DNA of 5,249 nucleotides from Bacillota bacterium (GTDB lineage Bacteria > Bacillota > Clostridia > Christensenellales > CAG-138): assembly GCA_023426265.1 (NCBI GenBank), contig JAFABA010000195.1, forward strand, positions 1 to 5,249, read 5' to 3'. Each line of letters starts with the position of its first letter. Positions within the stretch are counted from its first letter, which is position 1. The notes under the pieces were generated by a model. The model was not told the origin of the DNA. It did no database searches and was given only the letters and a program-made list of their open reading frames with translations. A program made the position numbers and the translations under genes. Positions 4,357-5,249 of the stretch are shown here, piece by piece.

Positions 4357-5249
4357 GTGGGTCGTATCGTCTGGAAACGGGTATTTTTAATAGCGGGGCT
4401 TGTGATACTGCTCATTCTCCTGCTGCGCGGCTGCATGTTTGCCTGCGCGCCGCAGGAAGAAAAAGTGCGCGACAGGCCGGGGCAACAGGAATATGTTCAG
4501 GTATACATCAAAGAAACAGGAAAAACCGTTTCCATGCCGGTGGAAACCTATCTTGAACGGGTAGTGGCGGCGGAAATGCCCGCCTCTTTTCATGTGGAGG
4601 CATTGAAGGCGCAGGCTGTCGCCGCGCGCACCTATACCTTCAAGCGCATTAAGGACGGCGGCTGCACCAAAGGCGCGCAGGTTTGCACCGACAGCACCTG
4701 CTGCCAGGCATATGACAGCGACGAGGACTGCCGAAAAAAGTGGGGCTCCGCTTATGAGGACAACATGAAAAAGATCCGTACCGCCGTAGAAGACACGTAC
4801 AGCGAGGTGCTCGAATACGACGGCGCGCTCATTGAGGCGCTCTACCACGCAGCAAGCGGCGGGCAGACGGAGGACAGCGAGAACGTGTTTGCCGCCGCGC
4901 GCCCGTACCTGCGTGGGGTGGAAAGCGAAAACGAGGTGGGCTCCAGCCACTTGCGGGATGAGGAGCGCATGACGCGCAAGGAATTTGCCGCCGCAGTCAA
5001 CAAGCAGTGGCCCAAGGCAGGCTTAAAGGCCGCCTCGCTGGAGGATCAGGTGGATATTGAGGAGCGTTTCGAAAGCGGGCGCGTAGAAACCATCCGGCTG
5101 GGCAAGGTGGAGGTAACGGGCCGGGAGCTGCGCGGCGCTTTGGAATTAAGAAGCGCGTGGTTTTCTATAGAGTTCACCGGCGACGACGTGATCATCGACA
5201 CGCGCGGCTACGGGCACGGCGTGGGCATGAGCCAATCGGGCGCGAACGG
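4357..5249 (+). CDS. spoIID: Stage II sporulation protein D (peptidoglycan lytic transglycosylase), 3' end missing
   Basis: SpoIID cuts peptidoglycan glycan strands as part of the DMP engulfment complex with SpoIIM and SpoIIP, acting from the mother-cell membrane. GTG 4357 is preferred because GGGGG (4344-4348) lies 8 nt upstream; the in-frame ATG 4339 has no ribosome site. From that start: short basic N-terminus, one membrane segment (about 9-23), then the SpoIID domain from about 46. Key parts are YLERVVAAEMPASF with Glu73, the likely catalytic acid, followed by EALKAQAVAARTY. A cysteine cluster follows (Cys103, Cys110, Cys115, Cys116, Cys125) around CTDSTCCQAY, and then YHAASGGQTE. The signature GYGHGVGMSQSGAN with His287 ends the visible part; many family members have Tyr or Trp where Ser294 stands here. 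The protein is cut at residue 297, probably lacking a few dozen residues. LLRGC and FAC resemble lipoboxes only weakly. It is transcribed divergently from the sigma-like gene. Confidence 0.95.
   Translation, partial: MGRIVWKRVFLIAGLVILLILLLRGCMFACAPQEEKVRDRPGQQEYVQVYIKETGKTVSMPVETYLERVVAAEMPASFHVEALKAQAVAARTYTFKRIKDGGCTKGAQVCTDSTCCQAYDSDEDCRKKWGSAYEDNMKKIRTAVEDTYSEVLEYDGALIEALYHAASGGQTEDSENVFAAARPYLRGVESENEVGSSHLRDEERMTRKEFAAAVNKQWPKAGLKAASLEDQVDIEERFESGRVETIRLGKVEVTGRELRGALELRSAWFSIEFTGDDVIIDTRGYGHGVGMSQSGAN

Noticed and set aside
4387..4950. Minus-strand open frame (187 codons) opposite spoIID
   Set aside because: It is antisense to a strongly conserved SpoIID domain, has no ribosome site or recognisable domain, and is explained by high GC at third positions.

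Overview
The window looks like chromosomal DNA from a GC-rich, endospore-forming member of the Clostridia. The evidence is a clear spoIID gene at the right edge, an ECF-transporter S component paired with a TudS-type desulfidase (a pairing I recall from Clostridioides difficile), Shine-Dalgarno sites of the AGGAGG type, and high GC in third codon positions. Species cannot be fixed from the sequence alone. Both edges cut through genes.

Layout, left to right. (1) 1-1248 (+): the 3' part of a berberine-bridge-type flavoprotein oxidoreductase with both covalent FAD anchor residues. (2) 1249-1396: a short intergenic stretch with a good sigma-A-type promoter. (3) 1397-1975 (+): a DUF523/TudS-related iron-sulfur desulfidase. 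Its last codons and stop lie inside a 167-bp palindromic, MITE-like element (1961-2127). (4) 2161-2736 (+): the membrane-embedded S component of an ECF vitamin/nucleobase-type importer. (5) 2737-2942: a convergent intergenic region with a second, differently built palindromic repeat of several hairpins (2750-2892) and a strong stem-loop terminator (2900-2929). (6) On the minus strand, a two-gene unit: a small protein with a sigma-70 region-2-like N-terminus and a C-terminal membrane anchor (4171-3614), then a TetR-family repressor (3590-2943). (7) 4172-4356: a divergent control region with a candidate minus-strand promoter overlapped by a perfect 7-7-7 inverted repeat, a stable leader stem-loop, and a candidate sigma-E promoter facing right. 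(8) 4357-5249 (+): spoIID, the engulfment peptidoglycan lytic transglycosylase, cut off at the window end.

The most coherent functional unit is the desulfidase plus S component. Together they suggest import of a small sulfur-containing heterocycle (a thionated nucleobase or similar) and removal of its sulfur in the cytoplasm; the substrate is not known. The membrane-anchored sigma-region-2-like protein without region 4, co-transcribed with a TetR regulator, is the least explained gene. The sporulation gene at the right edge is read divergently from it and probably has its own mother-cell promoter.
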